Shown here one piece after another: positions 1-14,900 of a stretch of DNA of 64,000 nucleotides. Positions within the stretch are counted from its first letter, which is position 1; the number at the start of each line of letters is the position of its first letter. The stretch covers positions 8,485,198 to 8,549,197 of the forward strand of contig NC_040028.1 of assembly GCF_000972845.2 (NCBI RefSeq). The letters are read 5' to 3'. The notes under the pieces were generated by a model. It was not told where the DNA came from. It searched no databases and was given only the letters and a program-made list of their open reading frames with translations. This DNA is from Larimichthys crocea (taxonomy: Eukaryota; Chordata; Actinopteri; Sciaenidae). The position numbers were made by a program, and so were the translations under genes.

Positions 1-1498
1 GCCGGTGGGAGTGGGTCAGCAGGGAGGAAAGAGGCGAGCAAATGAGCCTGCCGATCAAAGGAAAAGAAGGAGGGGGTTTGTTTGGGACGCTTGAATCCAG
101 CAACCCGCCTATATGTTTTCATACAGAGCTTATTTTGTTCATGTCACACCCTCATATGCAGACATCAAACATTTCCTTCCCTCCTCCTCCACCACCACTC
201 CACCCTCGTCTCTCTTTACTTGAATTCATCTCTCACGTTTCTGGTTTATTTTGCCAGCGTTAACTACTGTTTACCCTCCTCTCTCTCTGAACCACGTGTT
301 TTTAGTCTGCAGGGTGTGTTTTGGCTATAATTGGGGGAGCAGGTTTGAGGTAAACAAGCCGAGATTTAGGTCATATATTCTCAATGTTGCACTCTGAAAA
401 CAGATCCCAAACAGACCTACCGTGGGCGGAGTTTTCATGCAATTGAGATGCTTCAAAGTGACATAGGAGGAGGAATTTACTCTACATCTGTTTTTGTATC
501 TCTTTTTGTATTTGTGTGGAGACACCTGAGATATTTCCTCTGTTAAAGTCTGCTGCACGTGCATGCTAACATTTCGGGCCTGCATAATTATTGCCCAGAG
601 CATCTATAAACGACCTCTCTCCACCCGTCTGCATTTTGTTTGGCCTAACTGAGAGCAAGAATATATTTGTCAGTCTTTACCTACTGTTATTAGTTCAGGT
701 TTGTTCATGTGTAAATACAAAATACAGTGTTTGAACAGATGGAGAACTTCTGCACGTCTGGACAAAAATGTATGGCACTGTCCTTTTCTTCGCTGTCAAC
801 ATTTCCCCCCTCACATTCTTGTCATATTTCTGTTTATAACTTGCTGAATTCATTTAATTTAAAGGCCATTCAGACAGGAATTTTGAATATTCAAAAAGAA
901 GAGACGCCCTTCCTCCTTTCCAAGCTGTTTTTTTTTCCTTTACTGCTTTTTTTTCTAAAACATCACAAGTCTGCGGAAAGTTGTAAAGAAAACCACAGTG
1001 CTGTGAGAATGAATTTATACAGGCAACATAAACGTGACGCTGGTTGTAAACCCTCTATATACAGCACATATGAGTCTTTATTCATCAAACACTTTATGAA
1101 AAACAAATAATAAAACCTAATTTCATAAACTTGTCGATATTTTTAATCATTCAAATTTCACTGGATGGTTGATAACACTTTCTTCTTTGGTCTGACAAAC
1201 TCAGAACACATTTATTCTTACTACAGACTACATGGGTGGAAAAATGGAGAAGGGACAGACATGCAATAGATCATTATGGTACAGTGTGGACAATCAGTGT
1301 AAACATACATGAAGAATATGTATGTATGAGGCTGTGGAGAAACTTAACAGACCTGAGCCACGTGACCTCGACCTCCTATACAAACACACACAGTTGTTCA
1401 CACCGATCACGAGAATGAAATCTCAGCTGCAGTGTCATAGCTCGTCTCCCTGCTTTCATTTTGTTCATTGTTAACAGTTAATCGTCTTTCCTACAGTA

Positions 1499-1499
1499 C

Positions 1500-1557
<58 letters not shown>
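1499..1557. repeat. (CA)n microsatellite
   Basis: About 29 uninterrupted CA units. Open frames across it translate as Thr-His runs and are spurious. Confidence 0.97.
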
Positions 1558-1559
<2 letters not shown>

Positions 1560-1810
1560 TAATGGAGACCCTGGGGATGGGAAAGAGAGAAGCTTGAAAT
1601 CTAGGTCATGTATTGATGGTGACTTTGAACACACAAGGACATCTGATCTGCAGCCAGAACCTAACAGCACTTCGACATGAAGAGAGATGTAGAAACTATT
1701 TGTTCTCGTGCTTTAGACACTTAAAAAAAAAAACAACAACCTTTGGCTACAGACAGGGACACAGCACAGGCGTTCTGGGTGGTCGGATCAAGAAATAGTT
1801 TGAACCACTG

Positions 1811-2525
1811 ACCGTATAAAGGAAGGACGTAGTAGGCTACCATGACTTCACCCAAAGATCTCTTTTAAAGCTCTGACCATAACCATGTTGGCAGTCTTGC
1901 CTCATCCATCTCCCGGCTAATCTAAAAATGGGCAAAGACGTGGAGCTGAGGCAGGCTAACTGACACCTGGTTGCTCAAACAAGGCACCTGTAACACTACC
2001 CACCTGTCACTCAAAGCCGCCATGCTGTTACGTGTCTTACGTTACCGTGACGTGTTTAAATCCAAAGTAAAAATCCAGTCATGCTGAGTAAGTTTTATAT
2101 TTATTAACAGAAGGGTAACAACAAACTTAATCTGGCATAGCGTGAAAGCGATATAATATGAGATGATACAGTAAACAGAAAATATTGGAGCCTATCTCAC
2201 CCTCTTTGTCTCACTCCCGCCACCAAGTACACAGGTAAAAATAAGGTGAAACTATACAACCACAGCCCCTGTGCCGATTGCAGCAAGTTAAGGTGATCCA
2301 GATCATTTGGCTCCTACAGGTAGTTATATAAAAGTTCAACCTCAGTGCAGTACAGAACTGGGAAATTAGCTACAGAGACCAAAACTGCTTTCTGTACCAG
2401 GCTGTAAACATGTTTATTTCTGCTGTGAAGTTGGACATTTTAACATGGAGGCTCATGGCGACTGCCTCGTTCTCTGCAGGCTGTCTCAAGTGGCCGTTTG
2501 AGGAACTGTAGTTTTTGACACTGGA
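1811..2525 (-). repeat. Dispersed repeat family R1, interrupted reverse copy
   Basis: Two blocks, about 1811-2035 and 2315-2520, match in reverse orientation the roughly 470-bp element seen most completely at 60547-61020. Shared landmarks include 'gtataaag', 'ttgctcaaac' and 'aacatgtttatttctgctg'. About 280 bp of unrelated sequence separates the blocks, so the copy was disrupted by insertion or rearrangement. A forward-oriented tail fragment lies just beyond at about 2562-2613. The transposon class was not identified. Confidence 0.75.
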
Positions 2526-2779
2526 TCATAGAAGCTTTGCTCCACAGCCAAGGAGGTTGGCCAGGAGGCAGGACTGCCATGATGGCGACGCCCAGAGCCA
2601 CCACACTCTGAATGAATAAAACATGACAAGGTGCCACATAATTTACTGCATTTGATGTGTCACTAACAGCAGTGTAACTTATTATAAGTCATCTGTTCAG
2701 ACCGTCATTGGACCGTCTCTTCTTCTTCTCTCCATCGGTGGAGTTTGTGTGTCCCTCCCCAAGCAAACCCTTTGATGCA

Positions 2780-2792
2780 GTTGCTAGGCAAC
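2780..2792. promoter_or_regulatory. X-box-like RFX palindrome
   Basis: GTTGCTAGGCAAC is a perfect inverted repeat (GTTGC-TAG-GCAAC) that fits the RFX-factor X-box consensus. It lies about 84 bp upstream of a strong splice donor at 2876. X-boxes close to transcription starts are known mainly from ciliary genes. RFX use here is inferred from the motif alone. Confidence 0.5.
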
Positions 2793-2799
2793 CCCCTGG

Positions 2800-2875
2800 T
2801 CTCTGTCTCACTCTCTCTGCCCTCCTTTCTCTCCGAGCAGTCAGCTAGCTCGTCTTGTCAGATGGACTGAATGAT
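2800..2875 (+). other. serp2: Possible upstream first exon of serp2
   Basis: The segment downstream of the X-box ends at a strong donor, GAT|GTAAGT, at 2876. Its last five bases are ATGAT, and a minimal upstream frame ATG-GAC-TGA ends one base before that ATG. The left boundary is a guess. Joined to 4118-4143 and 4348, it reads in frame into serp2. Transcript data would decide whether it exists, and it could instead belong to an unrelated noncoding RNA. Confidence 0.35.
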
Positions 2876-4117
2876 GTAAGTCGGCTGTAACAGATTCAGA
2901 AACGTGTGCACGTCATACTGAGTCAAGCTGACTTGTCGTTTGTCATGTTAGCCTGCGTTTGCTTTTTATTGTGATAACGTGGCCACACGAGGCGGCTATT
3001 TGCGAGCCATATGTAAGAAAGTGTCATCTCACTCACTTACCACCTTCTTAAAAGACCTTAAAAGAAGCTGTTGCTCCCCTTTAGTCATACAAATGAAGGC
3101 GGTAATTTGAAGTGCTTCTGACTGTGTGTGTATACCATAATGTGGAGCTGTGACCATCTCACTGGTAATCCAGATTGGAATAATTAATTATCTGTAATCA
3201 TTATTAGTCTTATTTAAAAATATTGCACCATGGCTACAACTACTGAGGGGCTTGTGGTGCTTCTACTATTACTATCATTTAACTACAATGTTTTGATATC
3301 CTAGACTGCTACACTGATGTATTTCATATGGTGGCTGATTAAACTAATATAGGAAGCTAATGTAGATTGTGTCTGTCATAGCCATATGTGTACTTCTAGT
3401 ACTACTACAGCAATATTCTGATCTCAAACTACTAATGTTGTGGTTGATTACAGTAATATAGTAGGAAGCAGATGTACACTGTCTGTGGCTGATACTACTG
3501 CAATCACTAAATCACAACATTTTGATCTCCTGCCCATATTTTTTTAAACATTCACTCCTGTTTATTAACAGATAGATCATACAATATTTAATCCTCCAAA
3601 TGCCAAGAGATACAAAATCAAAACAGATTGGAACACCCACCCGTAAAAAAAATCAAAACACTTCATCTAATCCATGATAAATAACTGAAAAAACAAAAAG
3701 TCTGAGACACAATGACCAAAAAAAAAGTTCCTGATTAGACCAGAAACAAATAAAATTACAAGAAATAGGACATAAAAATAGCAGCAATAACAATCAAAGA
3801 TAAAATTAGAGCCAGTTTGCACATATTGCACAAACATTTGGACAATTTATATAAAATGTGGATATAAATAAACAGCTCTGTAGCTGCTTCCTTACATCTT
3901 GTATTACTATAACTGCACACAGGGATCAATCACAGTGTTATCCATCTTTGTAAATATTTCTACAGACCACAGTTTTGTTGTTTCCTGTCATCCTGTTATC
4001 TTTGTAAAAAAAAATAATAATAATAATGACACAACACACTTGTCATACTACTACGATTGTAATCAATTCAAATCCCAAATCTATCATCGATTACTGTTCA
4101 GCTTCTCTCTCCACCAG
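2876..4117. other. AT-rich stretch with diverged direct repeats
   Basis: No gene is seen. Between about 3230 and 3510 there are diverged direct repeats built on phrases such as 'tggttgattacagtaatat'. Related phrases recur near 6150 and 7690, so this may be a decayed repeat family. If the candidate upstream exons are real, this would be a serp2 intron. Confidence 0.45.
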
Positions 4118-4143
4118 GTGTGAAGAAACCCACAATCAAACAG
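4118..4143 (+). other. serp2: Possible 26-nt upstream exon of serp2
   Basis: A pyrimidine-rich acceptor (cttctctctccaccag) and a consensus donor (CAG|GTAAGT) enclose exactly 26 nt. After the ATGAT of the preceding candidate exon it reads MMCEETHNQT plus one base. Splicing to an acceptor at 4346-4347, which has a CTAAT-like branch point about 20 nt upstream, would continue EPCRT and then the normal serp2 Met. Splice-site quality is seen directly, but use of the exon is inferred. Confidence 0.4.
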
Positions 4144-4334
4144 GTAAGTTCCGGTCACCACCTTCAGAATAAAAGACCCCTCGTTGAAGTTGTTTGGACA
4201 TTGACGGTCCATGCTCTTATTTTGAAAGCCGAATCCTGCGGGTTCCCGGTGTTGGTCGTGTCAGCGGTGTCGTAGCTTGACGCAGCGGTGCTGTCGACAG
4301 CCTGCAGCCTCAGAAGATAACACGGACTAATTAA

Positions 4335-6876
<2,542 letters not shown>

Positions 6877-7355
6877 TCCAGAAGGAGCCTCTGGACCTCC
6901 CCGTCCCCCCACTCCACCCACATGCCCTCACTGAGCCTGGCTAGCCTGCACCTGCACACCCCTGACACCTTTCCAGAGGCCCAGAGACTGACACCAAAGC
7001 TGCAGATCCAGCAGACCTCAGAGAGAGAGAGAAGCATCCCCGACCACCTCCTCGGGACATCTCCCCGCCCTTTGATCAGCGTTTACAGTGTTGCAGTCTG
7101 TGGTACTGACAGCTTTTCTATGGACAGTCTAAAACCACGCCGGCTGGAAAACATGTGTGTCTCATTACTCACTTGGCACCTTTGTGTGTGTTTGTGTGTG
7201 TGTATATGAAGGTGTGACTGTTTGTGTGAGAGTGTGTGTGCAGCCAGTGATTCCTGCTGACAATGTGCCATATCTGTAATGTAAGTTATATGAGTATTCG
7301 TCCGTGTTATGTGAGAAGAATCTTTTTTCAAATAAATGTTGAGCATTTAGGAAGC
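6877..7355 (+). other. serp2: serp2 3' UTR
   Basis: Follows the TGA and includes a TG-rich run at about 7183-7204. It ends just after the AATAAA at 7331-7336. The end is inferred from the signal position. Confidence 0.7.
7331..7336 (+). terminator. serp2: serp2 poly(A) signal AATAAA
   Basis: This canonical hexamer lies about 455 nt after the stop codon and is followed by GT-containing sequence (AATAAATGTTGAGC). Confidence 0.7.
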
Positions 7356-7869
7356 GCCTAGTTATATTTCTGCTTTCTGTGCATCACTGTCACTCATGAC
7401 AAACACTATTAACTGTAGTTAGTATACATACATGATCTGTCAACACTGAGGAGGCGGATCGGAGATCAACCAGTCAGATATGGTCCATTTTAATACAGAT
7501 TATTCTGAAATTGTACCAAATAGTTTTGTAACATTGTCCTTTTTTTTTTCTCCCCACTTTCTTTCAGGTCCAGTATTTCCTAATAATTTAAATTGCCTTG
7601 AACAGTATGTAATTTAGCACATATTAAAAGGGAAAATATAGACAAAGTAAGATGATAACCTCGGATGATAAGTCAGCTAATGTAGCAGTCGATTACATCA
7701 ATATGGTAGAGCACTAGTGTAGCACTCCAAACTCCACTCGACTGTGACTTCTATCTCACTGCTAACAAGAAGGTTCGACAGCATGGCAGGCAGTCATTAC
7801 ATATCAATATCAATCAGTCACACCCAGCAGACCACGAGGACGAACAAGAACGAGGCGTTGACCGGGTGG
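7356..7869. other. Convergent spacer between serp2 and tsc22d1
   Basis: About half a kilobase separates the inferred 3' ends of the two convergent genes. It contains a diverged 'gattacatcaatatgg' phrase similar to those near 3450 and 6150. No gene is seen. Confidence 0.6.
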
Positions 7870-9202
7870 TTATTCATCTTTAAGCATGTTTATTGAAAGT
7901 TGTGAAGTGCAGCTGTCAAGTGCAATTTGTGGTAAGTATGTTACAATATCTCATCCGGTTTGTTTGTTTTTATTTTTCTGCAGAAACATGCACAGAACAT
8001 GAGCATACAACTGATACACAGAATGAAAAAGAAAAAACATCTCCAGTTTTTTTTTTAAGTTTTAAATGTTGAGTTTTTAAGATATTGTTCATCCAGAAGT
8101 ACGTCACTGTCAAAATAAAAATAAAAATGTGCAGAAAGAAAGAAAAAGAGAGCCAAGTGAAGATGGTTGTACAGTAAGGGAAGGGATGTGGACAACATGT
8201 GTTGGCTGTGCGTCGTCAGTTAAATAACCTAAACTCCCGTCGATCCACCGTCTTGAAAATACAGCATTAAAAATAGACACAGACCGGCCGCCCGCTCGCC
8301 CGTTTCAATCTGTGTGACCAAGATAGCATCTGTTTCCCCCTGTGCCTCCTCACTATTTTACATGGTACTTACACTATACAGAAATATACATCATCTTCTG
8401 CCCGTCAAACTGTTTTTTTTTTTTTACGAAAGAGAAAATGCAGCTTTAGCCCAAATGTCTCGACCCCATCGAATAAATTACACATGCTGCCACCGCCGCG
8501 CAGGGTCGAGAAAACAGCAATGATGAGCTTTGTCGAGGGCAAAATGAGGAGCTTGAAAGTGAAATACTGAAATCATCATCTCGTCTTCCGTAAGAAAACC
8601 GCGTTTTTGTTCGCACGGTTGTAAGTAACGTCACCTCCCTCACCCAACTCCCCCACCCCCCCATTCCAGATGGGGTCATGATAATAGCTCACATTCTTCA
8701 TTTGTCACTCTGAGAAGGCGTTTGTCTCTCTCAAACGTCTCGACGTGTAACGCTATCGAGAGAGAACCACTTTTATTTACATCATTCAGCAAAAAACAAC
8801 CAATACAATCCTCCTCCACCTGCTCCTCCACCTCTGTCATCAGTAAAATCGACATCACTTAAATCCAGACACAGGCACAGTGATTTTTTTTATCTATAGT
8901 TAAGTATATTGTCGCCACTGATAAGCTGTTTTGTTTCTTCTTGGTAAGACATTCTAGTTGATATGTCCAAAAGGATTATTTGGCAAATGTTCGATGATTC
9001 AGTCCTCCCCCACCTCCAATACGTCATCTCGAGATTGTCACCCCCCTCGCTGCACCGCTCGTCCCGCCGGCTGCATCCTTCTGAGAGATAAATATGTGCA
9101 AATTCTTGTCTTAACAGCGTCGCCTCCTGCTGCAGAAGGCAAGGTGTGGCTCTGCTGCCGTAGCAGAGCTCAGATCAAGTCAGTCTGTCCGCGCAGGCCG
9201 GG
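7870..9202 (-). other. tsc22d1: tsc22d1 3' UTR
   Basis: This is the sequence after the stop codon on the minus strand, down to a canonical AATAAA at 7894-7889. A further upstream AATAAA-like site (TTTATT on plus) near 8772 could give a shorter form. No competing open frame of known type is present. The 3' end is inferred. Confidence 0.65.
7889..7894 (-). terminator. tsc22d1: tsc22d1 distal poly(A) signal AATAAA
   Basis: TTTATT on the plus strand reads as AATAAA on the transcribed strand, about 1.3 kb after the stop. Cleavage would be near 7870. Confidence 0.6.
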
Positions 9203-9478
9203 CTATGCAGACGGGCCGGAGCTGTGCGAGGTGGGCGGCTGGGCAAGGGGGGCGTTGCTGGGGGGTCCCGGTGTGGCTGCTACTGTCGGAGGAGCAGGTG
9301 GGGAGCCGGTCTGAACCTGCGCCTGGAACTGGGCCATTTGCTCGGGGCTGGCCAGCGTCTTCAGCAGGGTGTTCTCCTGCTCCAGCTGGGAGTTACGCTC
9401 GATCAGCTCCTTGATCTGCTCCTTCAGGACCTCCACCTCCTCACGCACAGCGTACATCAGGTGACTCTTCACCAGGTC
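9203..9478 (-). CDS. tsc22d1: tsc22d1 last coding exon (TSC box and leucine zipper)
   Basis: Starts after TGTCTCAG with [20 protein letters not shown] and the heptad-repeat zipper ([20 protein letters not shown]). It continues through [18 protein letters not shown] and ends SSGPSA-TAG at 9205-9203. It supplies 91 residues to both isoforms. The C-terminal Pro/Ala-rich tail is the least conserved part. Confidence 0.96.
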   Translation of the reverse strand, partial: DLVKSHLMYAVREEVEVLKEQIKELIERNSQLEQENTLLKTLASPEQMAQFQAQVQTGSPPAPPTVAATPGPPSNAPLAQPPTSHSSGPSA

Positions 9479-11968
9479 CTGAGACAGACAGACAGAGACA
9501 TGGGTTACTTATTAATACATCAACGCGTTCATATGAAAGAGACGTCAACCTTACAACAATGACATGAGACCAATGAGAAATAAACGTTAGATTTAGAGTG
9601 TGTCGATAAGAAAGAAGGACAAAATGGCCGCTACTCAAAATGAACCAATGACTGATTGATATTAGTTAATCACCATTAACCTTTCGAATTCTGCCTAGCA
9701 ACCAGCGGACGTTAACGGCAGATGTTTGTTGCTCTGCTCCGATTGGTCGACTGTCATCAAGGTAACCGTCAACTCAAACTGCTGAGAGAGCGGACAGCCT
9801 TGAAAGTAACCCTTGAACAATAAACAGCCGCCAGCATACCGTAGGTCGTATCGTTGAACAGACTCGATTGTAAGCATCCCCATACCGTGCTGAACGCGTG
9901 TGTGTATATAACTTGTGTGGCTAAAGTTAAAAAATGTGACTGTCAGAGAGGGGTAAAAAACAACCTTAAATTTGATTATAAGCATCCTGAGCTTATCCGG
10001 TGTGGATATGAAATATTTTACAAACTAGTCAGAGAGTTTGTAATGACATAAGTGTGATGTGTGGCACTACCTAGCCTTGTAATCTATTACAATATGAAAC
10101 AGTTAATTCCTTTATAGCTAAACAACAACACCAATTAAAATAGACGCAGACTAGTCATAATGACAAACAAGAAGGGTAAAGGGCATTTATAAGAATACAG
10201 ATAATGCTGTTTACACTCAAGAACAGCTGTCAGCTCTAGGCAGAGCGAGCATAATCTCTGTTTAAAGACTGGAGATTGATGCTGAAATGAGGAGAAGGAG
10301 ACTGGGATGCAGAGTTGGATCTGAAGCGGTACAAACCATGTGTACCGTCTGTTATCATGGGGGCCATGAGATCTCTCCACAATAAGATGGAGGAGCTAAC
10401 AGCGCTAACCAGGCCACGGTGGGAGTATGGACGCAAAAAACTAATTTTGGACTCTGGTAACTCTGGATGTCTTTCAACTCGTGAGAGCGGCCAGGAGAGG
10501 ACCGACAGGAAAGCAGGGAGAGAGCGGGGGGACAACACAGCAAAGGAAACGTCTGTGGATCACAGGCTGGAGTCAGAACCAGGTCGTTACAGGATCATAT
10601 GTGGGGAGCTCACTCTACCAGTACGACCCTAGTAATTTATGTATAGTTTTCTCATCCATCTTGTATATTATCAGCAGCTGTACCAAGGAATTTCCCTGGT
10701 GTGGGACCAATAAACTCGATCTCTATCAATGTGTGAGTGCAATACAAGACACTACACTGCAATTAAGCAGCATAAATGATATGTACAAAATAATTATTTC
10801 CTGTAATATTACAAACTAAACATGTATGATGACATATAAGTAGAAACAGGTCGTTAATCTAATCTAATCTAATCTGGTGATAATTACAATAAACAGATGA
10901 TAAACGTGAGGGAGTATATTCCCAGGGTGCCACGTCATTAACCCTGCCCACATCTGAAGTGAGGGCCAATCAGAGGCCGAGATACTTATAACCAGGCGTG
11001 TGAGCCTTTCAGTTTGCCTAGCAACAGGACTGACAAGAGCGACAACAACAGAGGCAGAGTGAAACAAAAAATAAAACTCGGGTTTCGTTTTCAGAAAAAA
11101 AAGGAAATTAATTACCGTGACCTACTTTTAATATATGTTTATATATAAATATACATTTAAATGACACGCTCGTGACGTTGTCTCGAGCTGAGCACGGCGG
11201 TTGGTTTAACGGCAGTTATTTCGTAGAGGACGTTCGATTCGTTAGCTTTAGAATTAGCATTAACGGTATTTTTGCGCTAAAACGGTCAGAAAATGTAAAA
11301 CACGGTAACATTAATTTGACTCCACGGCCTCTTTGTTGTTGTGTTGCCAGATAGATTTAAATGAACACACACCAGGATTAAACGGCCTTATGCGCACAAC
11401 ATAACAAGTCGGGCTCTGCTTATGCGGTCCAGCCTCTCACACATCCATCCCCCGCTGGATAAGAGCAACATTTTCCAGTGTGAAGACTTTTAAAACTCAC
11501 CATAGCTTGCTCGATCTTGTTGTCAATGGCCACAACGCTGGCTCCTGACGAACTGCAAAAAAAGAAAGAAGAGAGATTAATGAGAAAAATCTGTGCTGTG
11601 ATACAAAGAAAAGGATCAATGCAGGGTCGCAGGCTAACGGAGAACCAGCCCCCCTTGTCCTCCTCTTTATAGAAACGTTACAGGAAGCCTCTGGAAATTT
11701 CTATTAAATGGTTTCGTTGTGGATCATCGTGCATCTCTTTCGCTTTGCTACAACGCAGCTGCTGTAGCATCCATCGCCTGAGCAGCTCCATCACACAGCG
11801 GGGACATTATGCTGCAGGTGAATACGGTTTAATTTACCTTTTATCGAGCTTTACGTGGGAGCTCTCCGCGCTCAGTAACGACGACAGAAACGATATGGAG
11901 AAATTTCTCAGCTGGCAAACGCCTAAATCCATAGCCACGGTGTAGCACGATGAATTCATACTGGCCAT
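9203..11968 (-). CDS. tsc22d1: TSC22 domain family protein 1, short isoform
   Basis: An alternative first exon (11968-11838) splices to the shared exons 11552-11501 and 9478-9203, giving a predicted 152 residues (human short isoform 144). The isoform-specific N-terminus reads [20 protein letters not shown], then [12 protein letters not shown] and [11 protein letters not shown]. It aligns closely with the human short form ([20 protein letters not shown]). The donor is AAAAG|GTAAAT; AG plus T completes a Ser codon. The short isoforms are the founding TGF-beta-inducible TSC-22 type. The ATG is in a strong context (A at -3, G at +4). The exon lies only 285 nt before exon 2, inside the 28-kb long-form intron, so it implies a separate internal promoter. 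Confidence 0.92.
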
Positions 11969-14900
11969 CTTCTTTTTTTTTTTTTTTTTTTTTTTTTGGT
12001 GTGTGTTTGTTTTACAGTCCGGATCCCGTCCTCGACCTCCAAACCACCGCCACTACAACCACCAGCAGCAGTAGCTCCGAGAGACGCATCCACACACCCG
12101 CACTAGTCTCTGTTGTGTTGCGTTGAAGCAGCTCATGCACCGACTGCAGCGGTACAAATACAATCCAAGGTCAGCTCATCCCGTCGGTACTCGAGCACAA
12201 AAAAACACTGCAGCTCGGGGACTAACCCGCATAATTTATCCAGCAACAAACCGAGAGCCTGGCTCCTGATTGGTCGAGACGGAGCCGGTTTGAATAATTT
12301 ATGCAGGAACGCCCCCACCTGGCGCTCAGCTGACGAAATTTGCATAATATATTCCCCGGAGCAGAGAGGAGGTGGATGAAACCGGGGAAAACCGGATGGG
12401 AAGGGACGAAGAAAAGAGCTGTAGTACTGGAAAACAGGCAGGGGCCGGATTTTTTTTTTTCTTACTGTTTTAACAGCGACATTCACGTTTAATTCAACAT
12501 GACTAACACAGGAATTCACCCCAGTTTAACCAGAGAGGTGTAAATCCTGTTTATACCTTCATAACATCGGGGTTTTTCACCTCTATGGATGACTTAAAGT
12601 ACAAGGAAAACCTCTGCTAATAATTGGTTTGTAACGCTCTAAAAAAAAATCCACCACAATGTTAGTGAGTAGGAGCAGTTTATGAGACAAATTCAGATTT
12701 ACTACGTGGAATTTTATGCTTTTTTGCTCCATTTTAGGGTTATTAGAGTGTCTAACATTGCTCACCACTGCATTTTCATAACATAGCCTTGCTTTAGGAA
12801 GAATTAAGTTGCCCTAGAAATATTTAGGTATCCACAAAATGATGCCAGCCCTCTAAAAAAACACATTATCTATAGTATCTATAGTGACAACAGCATTGTT
12901 TCAGCAATCCTCCATGAGCTGCAATCATGTCTATACATATGTTGCCCCCATGTGGCCCAGCACAGCACTGCAGGACTATGAGACAAAGTTAAGTGAGAAA
13001 AGCCTGGTAAAACCAACCTCAAACATCCGTATTTTATTTAAAAATTTAAGTTAGATGTTCAGGCTGCCATATGTGAAGTGGGAGACTGGGACTATCAGAA
13101 GGTACACGCTCTATAAATCAATGCAATGGTCGACATTTAAAGAGTAGACAGACAGTCCTACTTGCATTTTGTGTTGGCCTATTTAGACATTTACAATGAC
13201 ATCTTTTAAACACTTAAGCTAGATGTTTACAAAGTAAGAGGACATTTTTTGGCAGAATAAAACACTATCATACTCGACTTCCAAAAATAAGACGGACTGT
13301 CACTGACTTGATTGAAATATTTCTTTTGTGATTTTAAACGCGCTGTTTGCTAGATACTATATAACCCATTTCTTTGGGAGATTACACATCCGTCAAATGT
13401 CTTTAAGATGTGTAAACTCCATGAGGTCAAATCTGACTCAAACATTACTACACACCCAAAAATGTCATCACAGTACTTTTCAGGAGAGGGGCGACTTGGT
13501 CACACCCAAACAAACTCCTCCACACGCACAAATTCCCACCTCAGACATCATTGAAACAGGACACACACCTCCCTACACATTCTGAAAGGACACATTCACA
13601 CACTCTATGCACGCCCAAAACACTCAAAATCATGTACACAAACTCTTGACATTCCTGCCTCTGATCTCACACACTCAGTGTAAAGGAAATAAATACAGAC
13701 GTGCTTTTCTTACATGATTTCAGCCAATTTAGAGATGACTAAAAACAAGATGAGGTATGGCATGTGGGGGAAACATGATGACAAAAGGTCTATGAAGGGT
13801 CCCAGTCGTCCAGGTCATCCGTCTTTGAAATCTGAGACAACTGGACTTGGTGGTAGATCTGTGAAGACCTTTCATCCAAGTGGCTTCTTCAGCTGCCCCA
13901 TATTCAACCCTTCTCAAAGAAAAAAGGAAGTGAGATACTGCTTATGATGTGGTTTGTACTAGCACAACAGATGTGTTATATCAAGGGAAGCTATATGGGA
14001 CAATTAAACACATCCAACACTGTATGTAGTAGCGTACAGGTTGATCACCGTCCAAGTGATTTAGAAGTCAGTAACCACCTTTGAAATAGGGGCTTATGCT
14101 GGTTAGAGTATCACAGTCCTGGCTAAATTAAGCACCATAAACGTTAAACAGAGGCTCAAATGTAGCCTTGAGTACTTGTACTGATGTCAGCTTGGGTTCT
14201 CCTCTGATCCCACTCAAACACTAAAAAGCCAAATAAGAGGCTCTAAGCCACACTTATCTCTTCCGGTCTCTTCTTTGACTGGAAGAGGGTTTAGCCAATT
14301 ATCCAAAGACCCAAATAGCCAGCACAACAACTCTTGAGGAATAAAACTTACATCCAGTGAGTTAATGCCCTGAAACACACACACAAACAAACACACAGGT
14401 ATTTGGTGAAGGCTATACTTGGCTCAATTGGCTGCTAGCCAAGAAGAAATTCGAGAAAAAGCCATTGGTCAAGAACAAGACTTTGATGTATTAAACAATA
14501 AACCCAAGGTTAAAGACAACAGAGACAACAAATGGATCTGACTTACTGTTTTCTGATGCTGTGTGAGGGTCGTATTTTATTTTTTTCAATATGTCTGTGA
14601 AAGTGACCCTTCATACTGCTCCTATGACGCTTGGTAAAGATGTTAACTTCACAAACTTACTGCTTTATTAGTACGTCAAACACCACAGAGTTTTAACAAT
14701 AATAATAAATTGGTAGGTCAGCCAACTGATGGCCTTTCCTGCCTTGCCGTAAAACATCACTAACCCAGTGACCTACTGAAGCAACCCGAGAGAAAAACTG
14801 CCCAAAGCTGTACGCAGATAACGCTTGACGTCTGCTTCATGTTCTTATTTTTCACAAACACTTCGTAATGTTGGGATCTTTTAAATACATAAGAGGACAG

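Larger units (their letters stand above)
1..2690. other. Upstream flank, no gene recognised
   Basis: No conserved coding exon was recognised. The stretch holds AT-rich sequence, a CA microsatellite at about 1499-1557 and an interrupted copy of dispersed repeat family R1 from 1811 to 2525. The short open frames here have no recognisable protein family and no consistent splice context. Confidence 0.6.

Noticed and set aside
8958..9562. Plus-strand open frames across the end of tsc22d1
   Set aside because: They overlap the last coding exon in antisense. The minus-strand frame matches the TSC box and zipper.
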